Shown here: piece by piece, positions 12,501-25,023 of the stretch
How the letters are laid out: every line of letters begins with the position of its first letter
Numbering within the stretch: position 1 is the first letter of the stretch
DNA from: Melanocharis versteri
Lineage: Eukaryota; Chordata; Aves; Passeriformes; Melanocharitidae
DNA: 64,000 nucleotides
NCBI GenBank assembly: GCA_013397845.1
Contig: VZTG01003805.1
Location: 199,321-263,320, forward strand
Direction of reading: 5' to 3'
Notes under the pieces: model-generated
Databases searched by the model: none
What the model saw: only the letters and a program-made list of their open reading frames with translations
Told to the model about the DNA's origin: nothing
Program-made: the position numbers and the translations under genes

Positions 12501-15500
12501 TGCTCTTTCAAAGCACAGCACACCTCCAGAAAGCGCTAATACCAGCTGTAAAGCCCAGCCCAGATATCACAAGTTCTGACTACTCCCCTTGGGGATGCAA
12601 ATGCTGTTAATACAAACTCAGCAGCCTGGCAAGCAGAGAGAGAGGAGCTGTATTTCCCACTGGAGGAGGATATTTGTTTGCCAATTAGCCTTTTCCTGGA
12701 GAACAATAGTTCAATCAACAACCTTCCTCTATTTTAATTCCTCCCTTTTTTCCATCCCTGCTCCTCCAATGAATATTTGGGCTGTGACTGTGTTTTATCG
12801 TATGCAAACCCTCACTGCTGAGCTTTCCATTTCACTGCTCCCCATTTCAGCAGTAATCGCCAGGGTGAGACAGGCTGAAGGCAGGCAGGTTTTTTCCCTC
12901 TTTTAAAGCCTCTTAATTTGGCTTCACGAAGTGGAGTTTCCAAGTTGCTCAGCAGCAGATGCTTCCAGTCCATCAGCACAGCAACATCTGCCATGGGGCC
13001 ACCACCACGACAAGGCAACAAGGAGCTACTGGCTGAGCCCCAGAGGGCTTTTTTTGGGTGATTTTTGGAGATTTTTAGCACTATCCGTGCTTAGGGTGAG
13101 GCTACTGGAACCACAGGTGCTCAGGCATTTTGTGGTGTGGAGCAAGCTGGTTTCTTTCTCTCTCAAAATGGAAACTGGATGGAGGCTGCTGTAAATAGGA
13201 GTCCTTCCCAGCAGGGACCCTGATGGCTAAATAGCATTAAACTTCAAGATATCATTAAACTCCTAGCACAGAAGGTGCCCAGAGCAAACAAAACACACTT
13301 GTCAGATCTCTCAGCTGGCCTACCCATCTGCAATGCTGATTTCCTTTCAAAGGTTTTTAAATTCTGATGTTAATCCAGAGCGATTTTCCCCCCTAAAGTA
13401 CAAACCTGGGGTTGAGAACTCCTTGATAAATATGTCTAATGGCAGAAAAGGCCCGCTGGCCACCTTTCCTTCCAGTGTGACACTAATACCTCCCTGTGCT
13501 GCAGCAGATGAACACCAAAAAACAATATATGAGAGCTCGCATCAGGCACAACACGATCCCAACAGCTCCAACGTGACGCCTGCTCCCACCCAGCCTGGGA
13601 AAAAACAGCAACTTTCATCACATTTCACTGAAATACTGCTTGCATTTAAACAAAAGAAAAAAAAAATCAGGCAAGGACAGCAAGTGAGATTAATTGGAAG
13701 GCTTGGTCATATGTATTTGATGTGGCCACAACACAATGTAGCCCATGGCAAAAGCCCTGCTTCGACTGGGATGGATCTGCACCATCCCGAGCCACGGGGC
13801 AGCAGGACTCGATTTTCCAGGACAGCTGCTCAAATCCACCACCTGCAACTCAGAGGACCCGTCTTAATGGGGGCACGTGGTTTTAATTGACTAATTATCT
13901 GGCCTTCCACACATGGCTGCCAGGGAGGGACCAAAGGAAGGCTCCTCTTCCCCAGCTGGAGCATCCAGAGGGGAGTGTCAGTCCAGTGGAGGTCCCAAGG
14001 GGATGCATTTAAAAATCAATAGAGGCTATTTTAATGCTTAATTCAGGAAAGTATCAGCATCAGCAGCGTCAATACAAACCGAGTTTAAGCCCACTGAGTA
14101 CATGCACTGGATTGTTAGTTTTTCCTCTGCGCATTGATTTAACCAAATCCGGTTTTCCCCAGAGAGTTTGGAGTCCAAACAGGGCATGCACAGCATCTCT
14201 AGTGCTTCAGGCATCCTGCCTGCCTTCACCTCTATACACTGCTCAAAAAATGAGCCTCTCCTCCCCACCTGAGCAAACATTTCAGTGAGGAAACCCCCTG
14301 GAATGGGCAATATCACAGCAACAGCAGTCACAGCCCCACCAGGGCTACATATGGAAGTGGATTTCTCTTCTTTGCAGGTTTTCACACTTCACCTGGCACA
14401 AATTGCAACACAAGCTACCCACCCCTGTAGATATTTATACAATCATCTCCATTTTCATTTAAAAAAAAATTTTAAAAGCCTAGCAATTGCAAATAACCAC
14501 TTTGAAAAAGTGACCCAAGGGGATCCTGAGAGGCTCAGACACCCCGAGAAAACACAACTGCGTTTGACTTTTTAAAATTTAATCTCATCTGCAGCACGAG
14601 GGCAGACTGGGTGTTGGTATATCTGGGGCTCACCACACTTCAGACGTGCCCACGAGCACAGATGCACCTTCCCCGAGGCCAGGGCACGGGCTCAGAGAGC
14701 CACAGGGTCACCCACTCCTGCTGGGGTGCAGCACCAAGCTCCGACACCCACCCGCTCCCCACACTGCTCTCCGCAGAGATGCTCCCACACCACCACTTCA
14801 CTCCACTCCACCCGCCTTCCCCAAACCACTCCTCAAGCTGGTTTTGTCTGGAATTCTTAGTTTTTGGGGGGGTTTGTGCTGGAAACGGTGTTCTAATTCA
14901 GAGATGTTTTAGTTACTGCTTGCAGCACTCGCACAATCAAGGTCTTTTCTGCTCCTCACCCCATCCCACCCCACCAGCGAGGAGGCTGGGGGTGCACAAG
15001 GAGCTGGGAGGGGACACAGCCAGGACAGCTGACCCCAGCTGACCAGAGGGGTATTCCAGAGCACCCGGAGTCGTGCTCAGCACATAAAGCTGGGGCACAC
15101 GTTTGGAGTGATGGCAATTTTACTTCTCCCCGTCAACACCAGTCCAGTTTACCCACAATCCAAACCAACGGAGAACTTCACACTTAGGGGTGAGTCCTGG
15201 GGGTGGCTGGGTCTTGCAGAGCTCCTCACACCTGGGCAAGGGCTTCAGGTGCACTGGGGATCAGTGACTTGTGGCATTCCTTCAAAGCTCCCCTCCTTTC
15301 ATGGCTTCAGGTCAATGCATTGGACTGACACCAGGTCCACCCAGCTCTGCAGTGAGGAAATACACCCCCAACACCCAGGAACACTTTCCTGTTCCTCCAG
15401 CAGCTTTTGAAACACCTCTGTCAGCAGAAGTGGCAACGGAGCTGGCTGATAGAGGCCACTCAGGGGTGCAGCTTTGCATTCCTCAGATTGTCAGGTCTTC

Positions 15501-16388
15501 CAACCCAGCCCAGACAACACCACGGATAACAAACTGGGGCCCAGAAAGTCTAACCAAGCTTGAAACCCATGACTCCACCTCAAACCCTTTCCTAGAACAG
15601 ACAGCCTATAGGTTTGCTGCCCAGACACTGCCCTAAACCTTGAAAAACATTTTCCCCCCTCATCTGACTTCTGCATCCCATTGCCCCAAATTAACACTGT
15701 GGTCTGGATGGCCTAAACACCTGGTAAGGACATAATGCAAAGAGAGACTGACCCTCAGATCATGCACAATCTCATGACTGTCCACAGGGAAGGAAATTAA
15801 ATGGCTTTTGGATAATGAATCTTTGCAGCATTTTCCAGCACAAGACCTGTAACACTGAAGTGAAAGCTCGAAGAAGCTGCAAATTGGATTTAGGTACCTG
15901 AAAGTTCCAGATTCACTCCACTACTGCCAGAGTTGTCACAGGAAGAGAAAGCGCCCTGAAATAATTGCCTCTACAGGCCAAAACTTTCAAAACGCCATTA
16001 ATGGAGATTTTTAGAGCTGGCAAGAGCTACCCATCCCCATGGACTGCAACATGAGCTGTGAGAGCAGGCAGAGAGGAGAAAAAGCATCTTCCAGGCAATC
16101 ACAGGCATTTTTTTCCCAGCTGAGTGCCTAGTGGGAAGAGCAACCCATGCATCAACAGGAGCACTTGACGCATGCCAGCGCTCTCTAAATTCACTTTCAG
16201 TAGATTTACCAACACGTCCTATGGAAAAGGAATGCGTGCTATGCAAATCCAGCCTCAGACTGCTCCCTGCCTAATCTAGCTTTAGATTCAAATGCTTATT
16301 ACCATGGCGTCTAATCGGGTCATGTGTAATAGACAGGTTTAGTTTGGGCTCCCAGGACTTCAGCTGTGTTCTTACTAAGGCATTGAAT

Positions 16389-16432
16389 GGAGAAAGAAAG
16401 AAAAAAAGAAACAAAGAGGAAAAAAAAAAAAC
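16389..16432 (+). repeat. Purine (A/G)-rich low-complexity tract
   Basis: A GAAA-like run grades into an 11-base A tract, interrupted by a single C. It is low-complexity sequence with no coding sense. Confidence 0.8.
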
Positions 16433-19400
16433 CAACAACACTGCAAAGAATTCAGGTTGTGGTGGAAACCAGGCCTGGAAAGAAGCTTTGACACCTACCA
16501 GTAAAAGCCAGGCTGATATGCAAACATTTGGCAGCTCACCAAGAACACGCTGAATGTCAAGTCCTGTTTGCACCCCATCACATCCCTGCAGGGAAGCTGG
16601 TGGCTGGTCTTTCAGGGTCTCTCCCTTCCCCCCTCCCCGAGACAAGGTGATGAAATGATCTCACACCCATCCACCAGCAGCATCAAGCCCAGCTGGCCAC
16701 ACCATAACCTCCAGACTACCTTACAGACGCTCTGAGCACCCACACCAGCGCCTCCAGAGCCTGGGGAACATGTGCCAGCCAGGAGCTGCTGCTGGTTTAG
16801 GGAGGAATGCACATCACTGCACTAGGATCTGCAGCAGGACACGGGGACCATGGGAATGTCATTCCCAAAGGCAACCACCTCCCTGTTTGCTGGCACCAGC
16901 CACGCAGCTCTGGCCAAGGTAACCTCCATCCTAATCTGCACCAGGCAAAATGATTCATTTAGCTTCTGAGGCTGTGAAATTTGTTCTGCTCAAACCAACC
17001 CTGGTACCTCCAGGACACAACCCACAACCTCTTAGCTTCACCATGCAGCTGCAGCTCAGCCACTGGGCACCAGAAATAACCCAGGGGCAGGGACACAGGA
17101 CCCCCCAGTCAGGCTTCTCCTCTCCACCTGCTGCTCGCCTGCCAAGCTGTGCTTTCCTGTGAGAGAGCATGGTGAGGTTTCCAACATCATTGTCCAGCTC
17201 CCACCTTCAGGATGCTGAATCCCAGCAGCTTGACCTGCTCTGCCTCCACAGTGCCAAACGGCACATGGACTGGCAACCAGCAAAATTACATCCAAACTTT
17301 GCTAGCAGCTTCTGAAGACCTTACAAGACGGTGCTGACCCTGTTATGCTACCAAAACTACATTTGGTGGGGTAAGCAGCACTAGGAATACCAACATGAAT
17401 GAAAAGATTTCCTTCTGTGACTCTCAGCAACACAAGCCACTCTTACAGTGAGGCTGCAGGAGGAACTTACATTTATTAGACATCAGAGAATTCACTGAGG
17501 TGAACATCCCCCTGGCAATACCTACATGTCTGCACAGAGACCTGCAGCGTGGGCTCTCTGGTGTCTCATAATGTGGCAAATCCAACTAAAGCACTCTTTA
17601 TGGCTTGGATGTTCATAACATTTATGTGTATTCCCTGGTGCCTAGTACAGGCTGAGGTTTCATTGCATCCCCTAATAAAAAACCTCCGTGACACCCTTCT
17701 AACTTGATGGCTGTTTTGACAAAAATTGCAGCAGCTCCGCAGATTTGAGATGAAAAACCAATCTGAAAGAAAGGACAAAACCAGGCAACGGACTTAATGA
17801 ATTGTCAGTGATGGGAGGAGGAGCAGATGGACGGACTGACTTTAAAGCTTCCCTTCATTAGGAAACTAAACTCAAATCACGGGTTAACTTTCAACAATGC
17901 ACGTTATTACTGAGGAGAGAGAGGCAGCTGATATTCTGCCACTCAGGCACATGTGCTCTATGCTTCATCATTTACTGAATTAATAATCAAATGCTTTGAA
18001 AGGAGAAGGAAAAAAAAGCCCAGAGAAACCGGAGGCTGAAGCTCACAGTGTTCTCATCAGCCTGTTCAAAGACCAAGCCAGATTTACCAGTGCCTGCATC
18101 GCTGCCCGGCTGTGCTGGTGCCTGGCCAGGCCCTCCCTCCAGCACCTTCCCAGCTCACAGCTGCACCTGGAACTGGTCTGGGGGACTTTTTTCCTTGCTC
18201 CTGTAGCCGAAACAACCAGCAGGAATGGTTAAACCAGGTGGAAAGACCCCTGTTTCCATGCGGCCCAGCCTGCGGCACAGAAGGAAGAAACTCTGCAAGA
18301 CTCCCTGCCCGAGGACACGGATGGAGAAGCTTCGGGAGGAGCCATGCAAATACTATTTACCAGGTCACAGGTACTAAATACCCCAGCAAAGTCATGCTCA
18401 CTTGCGAGCCAAAAAGGAAAAGCTCACATTCCTGTACTTACAGCCACTACCACTTCTACAGCAGTCTCCAGGACAGGCTCATTCCCAGTGAGGACTGGGA
18501 GGAAGTCCTGCTGAAGAGATCCATGGCACAGAGACTCATGGATAGCTCACACACGAGTGAAAAAATATTTCCAAGCCTCAGAAGCCACATTGCTGGAGCT
18601 GTGGATAACACACAGGCAGAGAGCATGGTTTGCTTATGATAAGCCAGGATGACAACCCAGTGGAAATGTAAAAATAATTTAATGAATAAGTATATTTAGA
18701 TTTATAATCCCACAGCAGCTTTATTTATAGGGATGCCAATCACTTTTACACGGATATAAAACTGGCTGGCAGAATGCCTTAGACTATATCCAGAAACCCA
18801 TCTGTAACAAATCTAAGCCGTGATATCTCTGCATACGTTTGGCCAAACAATAACGCTGATGCCAGTCATCTTCACTTCAAACGTGCAGATGGGCCGAGGG
18901 GGGCTCGCCAAGCCTTCCCCACAGCCAAAGATGGGTGAATTCCCCTATCACCTACTGTAAACTGGCTGGGAAAAGGACCAGATGAAGGAAAACCAGTCAC
19001 CATCTGGGCTGTGTGGATTCCAACACCAACGCAACGCTGGCTGGAGAGCAAGCCTGCATCCAGCTGGCTACAGGTGAACCTCTTTCAGAACCCCTCATCA
19101 CTGAAATGGGGAGCTGTAAGCAAGGAAAAAAACCTCATGGAGCTCTGAAGCACCTTTAAAAGGTGGGGGCATTAAACTAGGGCTCTTGAGTGTTTTGGTT
19201 TTTTTTTTGAGTCATCGCTCAATGCACAAAGCTGGGACAGAGGAAGATGCAGGAGAAATTAACTGAAAGTCATCATTTGGCTCAGTCTCAAAGCAGATGA
19301 GGATTTCTAGTGATCCTTGCCCAGGATCTCACAACTTTATCTAAGTCTGCAGATGTCAAGGGGAGAGGCTGCTGTGGATTCCCACAGGGATGGTGACCAC

Positions 19401-20340
19401 CTGGAAAACTGAAAATTCACAACTAATTCACAAGAAACAAAGAAAAACCTGCTCTTCATCCCAGTGGGACTTCTGGGGACTGGTTGTCTCAGAAATCGGG
19501 CAAAGCAGGGATGGCTCCATGTCAAATACAGACTGTGGATAACTGCAATTAATCCATAAAGCTTTCAGTATATTGGCAAATGCCAAGGTGGGAAAGGTTA
19601 CTCTGGAATATTACTTTGAATAGCTCTGGGAACAAACCCAGCATTAATTTTCAACACTTATTCAGCAAATGATTTGAATAAACTGAGGAAGGCTCGTGCA
19701 CACATACTGACAACATTGTTTGTTAGGTTTTTGCCTCTGCTCCTGAGATAATTTATGACGAAACAACTTCCAGCAAAGACAATCACTTTCCAGACCAGTG
19801 AGTGTTTTCAACTACCCTTGGGGACAAGGTAACCTCTCAAGATCCCTTCCAGCACAATTTTAGTGCCATTTTACACCACAAACTACTTTCACACTGGCAT
19901 TTGCTGTGATTTATCCCTGGAAATAAGTTTGTCTGAAAGAATAACTGATGGAAAGAAAAAACAAAAACCCGACAACAGTTTTCTCACTCAAGGACAAAGC
20001 AAAGTAAAACAACCAAGCGCAGAGCTACGGCATCCTCAATCCAAATGTTTTCCAAAACATTTCCAAATGTTTCTCAAAGCTTCCAGATGAAGCTTTCATA
20101 ACTAGGCTGCAACCCCTCCAAAGCCTCAGGCGTTGAGCGTGGCATCATGGTGTGGTGCAGCAGAGACCCAAGGAGATGGCTGGTGGTGACACTGCCAATG
20201 ACACACCTGCCAAAACACACCCGAGGGCCCTGTGCAGAAAACGCAGTGTTTCGAAGAAAAACTGCCTCTGCTTCCTCCACAGGGCATATTCCAGTGGGAT
20301 GGAGCTCGATTGCTCTGTGGGCTTTCAGGAAAAGTCAGTC

Positions 20341-20862
20341 TCTCTGTGCTGGGCACTGGTGAGGCCACAAATCAAGTGCTGTGTCCAGCTCTGGGCCCCT
20401 CACAACAAGAAGGACTTTGAGGTGCTGGAGCGTGTCCAGAGAAGGGAAGGGAGCTGGAGAAGGGTCTGGAGAACAAGTCTGATGAGGAGCAGCTGGGAGG
20501 GCTCAGCCTGGAGAAAAGGAGCCTCAGGGGGGACCTTCTCTACAACTCCCTGACAGGAGAGTGCAGGCAGGTGGGGGTGAGCCTCTGCTCCAGGGAACAA
20601 AGGACAGGACAAAGGGAAATGGCCTCAAGCTGTGTCAGGAGAGGTTCAGGTTGGACATCAGGAAGAATTTCTTCACTGAAATGGTTGTTAAGCATTGGGA
20701 CAGAGTGCCTAGGGCGGTGGCAGAGTCACCATCTCTGGAAGTGTTCAAGAAATAACTGGGTGTGGCACTCAGTGCTGTGGTTTAGTTGACAAGGTGGTGT
20801 TTGATCACAGATTGGACTCAATGATCTTGGAGGTCTTTTCCAACTTCAATGATTCCATAAAT
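20341..20862 (+). mobile_element. CR1 LINE, 5'-truncated 3' fragment, sense on + strand
   Basis: CR1 is the dominant non-LTR retrotransposon of birds. This copy starts inside the 3' region ('gggcactggtgaggccac'), runs through 'gaggtgctggagcgtgtcca', 'ggtctggagaacaagtctga' and 'tggacatcaggaagaatttc', and ends with 'gaggtcttttccaac' followed by a diverged 'tgattccata' tail. It is about 520 bp, truncated at the 5' end as most CR1 copies are, and carries substitutions and small gaps, so it is dead. It lies in DAAM1 intron 1, opposite to the direction of transcription. Confidence 0.93.
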
Positions 20863-23800
20863 ACATCTGGCCAGATGTCCTCACTTTCATGGCAGGCTTT
20901 TGAGTTTATTCCAAGCAACTTAGCAAGATCCCTCCCTTCTCTTCCCTGCCTCTCTTTTGGAATTACAAAAAATAATTAAATAATAAAAAAATTCAGTAAA
21001 ATAATTTTTAAAAAAGTTTAAAACCCGCTTATGGAACGGTAAGGAGAGAAAACCGTACATTTTCTACGCTTAAGCTAAAAACGCTGAAGTTCTGTCCACA
21101 CACCATCAAACGCATATGTTTACGGTTACCGCACAGAGAAAACCGAGGCAGTTGTGGGAGATGCTGGTCTGAGCAGCTGACCACAAGCACAGTGGCCAAA
21201 GGATGAGTGCTGAGGTCTCAGCAGCACCCAGCTGCAGGAACTGACCGCTCTGGGGAGGGGGGACTGGCACACAGCTGGTCCCCATCCTCAGCCCCCTCGC
21301 CCCACTGCTGACACACCTTCCATCCGCGCCGACGGCCTCGTCGGAAACCGCGGCGCCTGTAAAGCAGGGTCCGAGTCCTTCAAAGCCCAAAGCTCACCTC
21401 CACCTCTTTCAACATGCTCCTGGACACAATCAAAGCCCCTCCTATCAACTGTACACGGGCTTTGGATCAGACCTTTTGTAGAGCAGGAAAAGAAAAAAGA
21501 GCCTTTCTTGAGGATGATAAAGTCTAGACACTACAATATATTTTCCAGCTGATGCAGCAAACCTAAAAAGCCCTCCCTTGATCTCGGACTGTCACGATCA
21601 AAGCCATTATCCCATTCGGAGCCCTTCTGAAACTTTAGCTTCCAAATGTGCAAGTTATTTTTAAAATCTAAACCAGGCCAAGCCTCTTGTTTGGAGTTTT
21701 ATGAGGAAAACGGGGTGTGCTCCTCCCAAACCTTCCCCCACCACGTCTGGAAGTGGCTGGTGGGCACATGGTGGAGGACAAGAGCAGGGAGGGAGCCCCA
21801 TGTCTGGGGACTCCTCAGTGTCCTGGTGGCCATGATCTGCTTGCATGGGGGACACAGCTGAAGCCCCCAAGGTGGCTATGGTGTGGGGAATTTTCCCCAT
21901 CCTTGACTGAGACAGAGTTTTCTGGAGAGCAAACATTGTTTGCATCCCCATCCTCAGGAGTTGTGCCTGCTTTTGGCACCCTCTGTCACAGAGTGTGTTA
22001 CTCTGGAGACAAAGGAAACAGCTTGAGATACTTTCATTTTCTATGGAAATTAAATAAAACTAAGCACTATGAATTTCCTTTACAGGTAGCAGGATGATCA
22101 AGTGTACAAGTAACATCCAGCTCTGCACCAAGGGACAACCAGGGAAATAAGGTACTCAGAATCATTCTCCAGTCTCCTGGAGCAGTGTTTCAGCTGGCTG
22201 AAAGGAAAGAAGAAATCCACAGCCCTACAAAAGAACAGGGAAGCCAAAGGGGCATCACCCCTGCCTTAAATGAGGTGCTTGAGGAGAGGTGGTGGAAGAC
22301 CAGCCAGCTCATCCCAGACCAGCTGGTGCTGTGTGATGGACACCAGAGCTCCTGGCACGCCGTGGCCTCTGCGGGAAAGGGAACCTGTAGTCAGTCCCCA
22401 TCACCAAAGCTCACAGTGTCCAGACTGGAAAAACCAAAGGATGGATGGTCTGGAATGACGAGGAGCTTGGGGAGAACTAGAAGGGCTTTTTGAAAGCAGG
22501 TGACCACCAAGCTTCCCTGCCCACGTCCCAAGGTGGACTTTTAAGGGGGATATTCTTTAAAGAGAGATGGGGACAGGAGGTGGCTCTCACTGCAGAAAGA
22601 AGAGAGCAACACAGCATTCACATGCTTCAAAGCTATTTAAAAGCCAAATGAGGCTCCCTAGTGAACACTCAATTTAACTAAGCAACTTCTAAAGCACCAG
22701 GCAAATGAGCCACGTCATCTCCTTTTCCTCCCAGCATCCGTCTCCACCACTCTGCCATCTCCCTTCCCCTCTGTGCTTTCACCCTCCTCACCTCCCAGCA
22801 GCCCTGCTCCTCCTCCCCACCTCTCCCTCTGCCCAAACCAAGCAGAGCTGTGAAAAGCTGAGTGAAGCAGGCAGGCACACACCAGCAGGATGGGGATTAG
22901 AGACCTGCCACCCCCTCCAGCATCCCTCACTGTGGCTGGAGGGACCATGCTGGGCAGGAGCAATGGCTGTGCTGCACATCACACATTCCCAGTGCTTCGG
23001 GAGGTGTTGCACCAGCTTTCCAGCTGGGCAGACATCCAGGAAAAAATCAGGTTGACAGGCTTTCTTAAGAATATTTCCATCAAATCGGGCTTTTCCCACC
23101 TCCACACACACCGGAGCAGAATGAGTGAAGGCCACCGGCAACGCGGTGCTGGTTGGGACAGCCACCACATCGGTCCCAGAGGGGACAGAGGATTTGCCAG
23201 CATCTCTCCAAATTGTTACTCTGGAGCTGGGACAGGACCATGCCCAGCTTCAGCTCTGCCACAGCAGAGTCCAACACACGCCCCATCACTGCTGCTCGTC
23301 TTCACTCTTCCCAACAAACGCAGAGAGAAGATGGACTTCAACCTCAGCCTTCACACAAGCAATTTTCCCTGAGTCTACTGAAGCCACCAAAGTCCTGCAG
23401 ATACCTTTGGTCCCACCTTGTCCTCCTCCAGGCCCCTTCCCTCAGATGAGCTTCTCCCAAGGAAGGAGAGCAAAGCCCAGCTGTGCACCCATATCCCTGA
23501 AAAGGGCTAACACAAAGCTACCAACCTCAAAAATTTATGGTCCCTCTCACACAGGAAAGCAGAGAAACTGATGGCAAAGTCTGCTTCTGGATTTAAAAGG
23601 ATCTAAACCCATCAGGGAAGCAGCCTGCACCCTGAACCCTCACTCCCAGGGTTTGCACACTGGGTATGATAAATGAGGCAGCAAAGGCAGCTGACGAGCC
23701 AGCACCTCAGAACCCAACCCCAACCACCCCACCTCAGGAAGAGAGAGAAACCAAGGGGAAAAAAGCACATTGTCCAGCCCCACACTGCCATCAGAACAGG

Positions 23801-24839
23801 GCCACTCATCTGCTCTCAGTGACAACCACTGAAGGGAGAGCATCACGCGATTCCCTCAGGCGCCAGGCACGAGCCAGGGCTGGGTTCAGCACCTCACTGC
23901 TCTCCCTGCAGGCTTCCCAGCCATCCCACCCTCCTCTGCAGGGACTTCCTGCGTCTTTCTCATCCCCCATGCTAGAGATGGGAAATGTGTGCATTAACAG
24001 TTCCCCTTCCCAAAACAAACATGCAAATACAGGCTGAAAACCAGCTAATTCCCAATCCTGCCAAACTTACAGTGGTAACTTGTTTCCAGACAGAGCTGTG
24101 ATTTTTATAAGGGATACCACTGGGTTAAGGAGTCAAAGCCGTAACTGTAGGAGTGAAAGTAAAAGCCTTTCATTCCTGCAAGGCCACTTTTTCCCCCCTG
24201 CTCCTGAAATGACAGGGAGCACCACAGCTCTTGCCAGTTTAGCGGGGTGAAGGCTTGGCTGAGAGCAGCCTCATTAAACTGGCTGGGTCGTTCAGCGCCA
24301 ATCCAAACACTCGGTCCTCTGATCACCGCATGACGGGCTGGGAACCACAGGCAACTCACAATTAAACCTGTGACAATCAGGAAAAATCCCTACAAACCCC
24401 CACCCCAAGCAGAATCCACCAACACCATCCCCACCCTCCCTGCTTTCACTTATTTATTTATTTGTTTACTTACATGAGCCGCATGACAGATAACTTGGAG
24501 GAAGTCAGATGCTTTAATGATTAAGCGACACTTAGGCAGCCCTCTGGAAGACAAATATGCCCTTTGGTAACCCTGCAACAGAAACAGAAAGTACAAACAG
24601 ACAGTAACTAATTATTCTGATTACATCTTGGAAGACCTGAAATACCCGACTGCAGCAGAACAAAGCCAGCGCGCGCAGGGGCTGCTCGTAAAAAAAAATA
24701 AGTCACACCCTCTTTTTTTGAAAGAATTCACCCAAATAAACCGTGAGTGCTTCTGCGTTGTTTTTGTTTGTGTTCGTGTTCCTTAAGGTCTAGGCAGCTG
24801 ATAGGAAATCTCTGCCATACCCTGGAGGGATCCCGTTGC

Positions 24840-24965
24840 CTTCAGCTAAAATTAGACTTCAAGGGAAGCGGGCGAAGGCGGCGTCTCCAACCCACCACGC
24901 GCTCGAGGAGCGGCGCGCGGGGGTTTTTCCTCCCTTCCCATCGAAACCAAACGCAGAGGGGTTTT
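24840..24965. promoter_or_regulatory. Intronic CpG-rich spot, candidate alternative promoter or enhancer
   Basis: About 125 bases hold dense CpGs (gcgggcgaaggcggcgtctc, gcgctcgaggagcggcgcgc), unlike the surrounding CpG-depleted intron. On the minus strand a weak donor-like site (CAGG|GTATGG, boundary 24821/24820) lies just downstream. This is the layout of an alternative DAAM1 first exon, but no transcript evidence is available and the patch is shorter than a standard CpG island. Confidence 0.3.
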
Positions 24966-24989
24966 CGGATTTAAAGAAATTAAGGAAAG

Positions 24990-25023
24990 TAAATAAATAA
25001 ATAAATAAGTAAATAAATAAATA
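24990..25023 (+). repeat. (AAAT)n microsatellite
   Basis: About eight tetranucleotide units, with one unit interrupted by G (aagt). It sits directly beside the CpG-rich spot at 24.9 kb. Confidence 0.93.

Larger units (their letters stand above)
5426..20340 (-). other. DAAM1: DAAM1 intron 1, proximal 15 kb without recognisable repeats
   Basis: This long non-coding stretch is interpreted as the first intron, between the start exon and the CpG-island promoter near 42.5 kb. I see no CR1 copy, retroviral piece or known exon here. It contains a 23-base tandem duplication (9548-9593), A/G-rich runs (10776-10796, 16389-16432) and several AT-rich pockets with homeodomain-like, POU-like or CRE-like motifs (about 5930-6090, 7740-7800, 8040-8160, 8455-8600, 18650-18890), described under findings. 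The open frames here match no protein that I recognise. Calling this an intron rests on the splice acceptor at 5313 and the lack of another promoter candidate as strong as the 42.5 kb island. Confidence 0.65.

Noticed and set aside
19815..19860. CR1-like phrase 'ctcaagatcccttccagcac'
   Set aside because: Only about 20 bases resemble the CR1 3' end and flanking blocks do not match, so chance or extreme decay cannot be separated.
11820..24030. Several perfect octamer motifs (ATGCAAAT or its complement) in intron 1
   Set aside because: About five occurrences against roughly two expected in the whole window on both strands is not convincing clustering.
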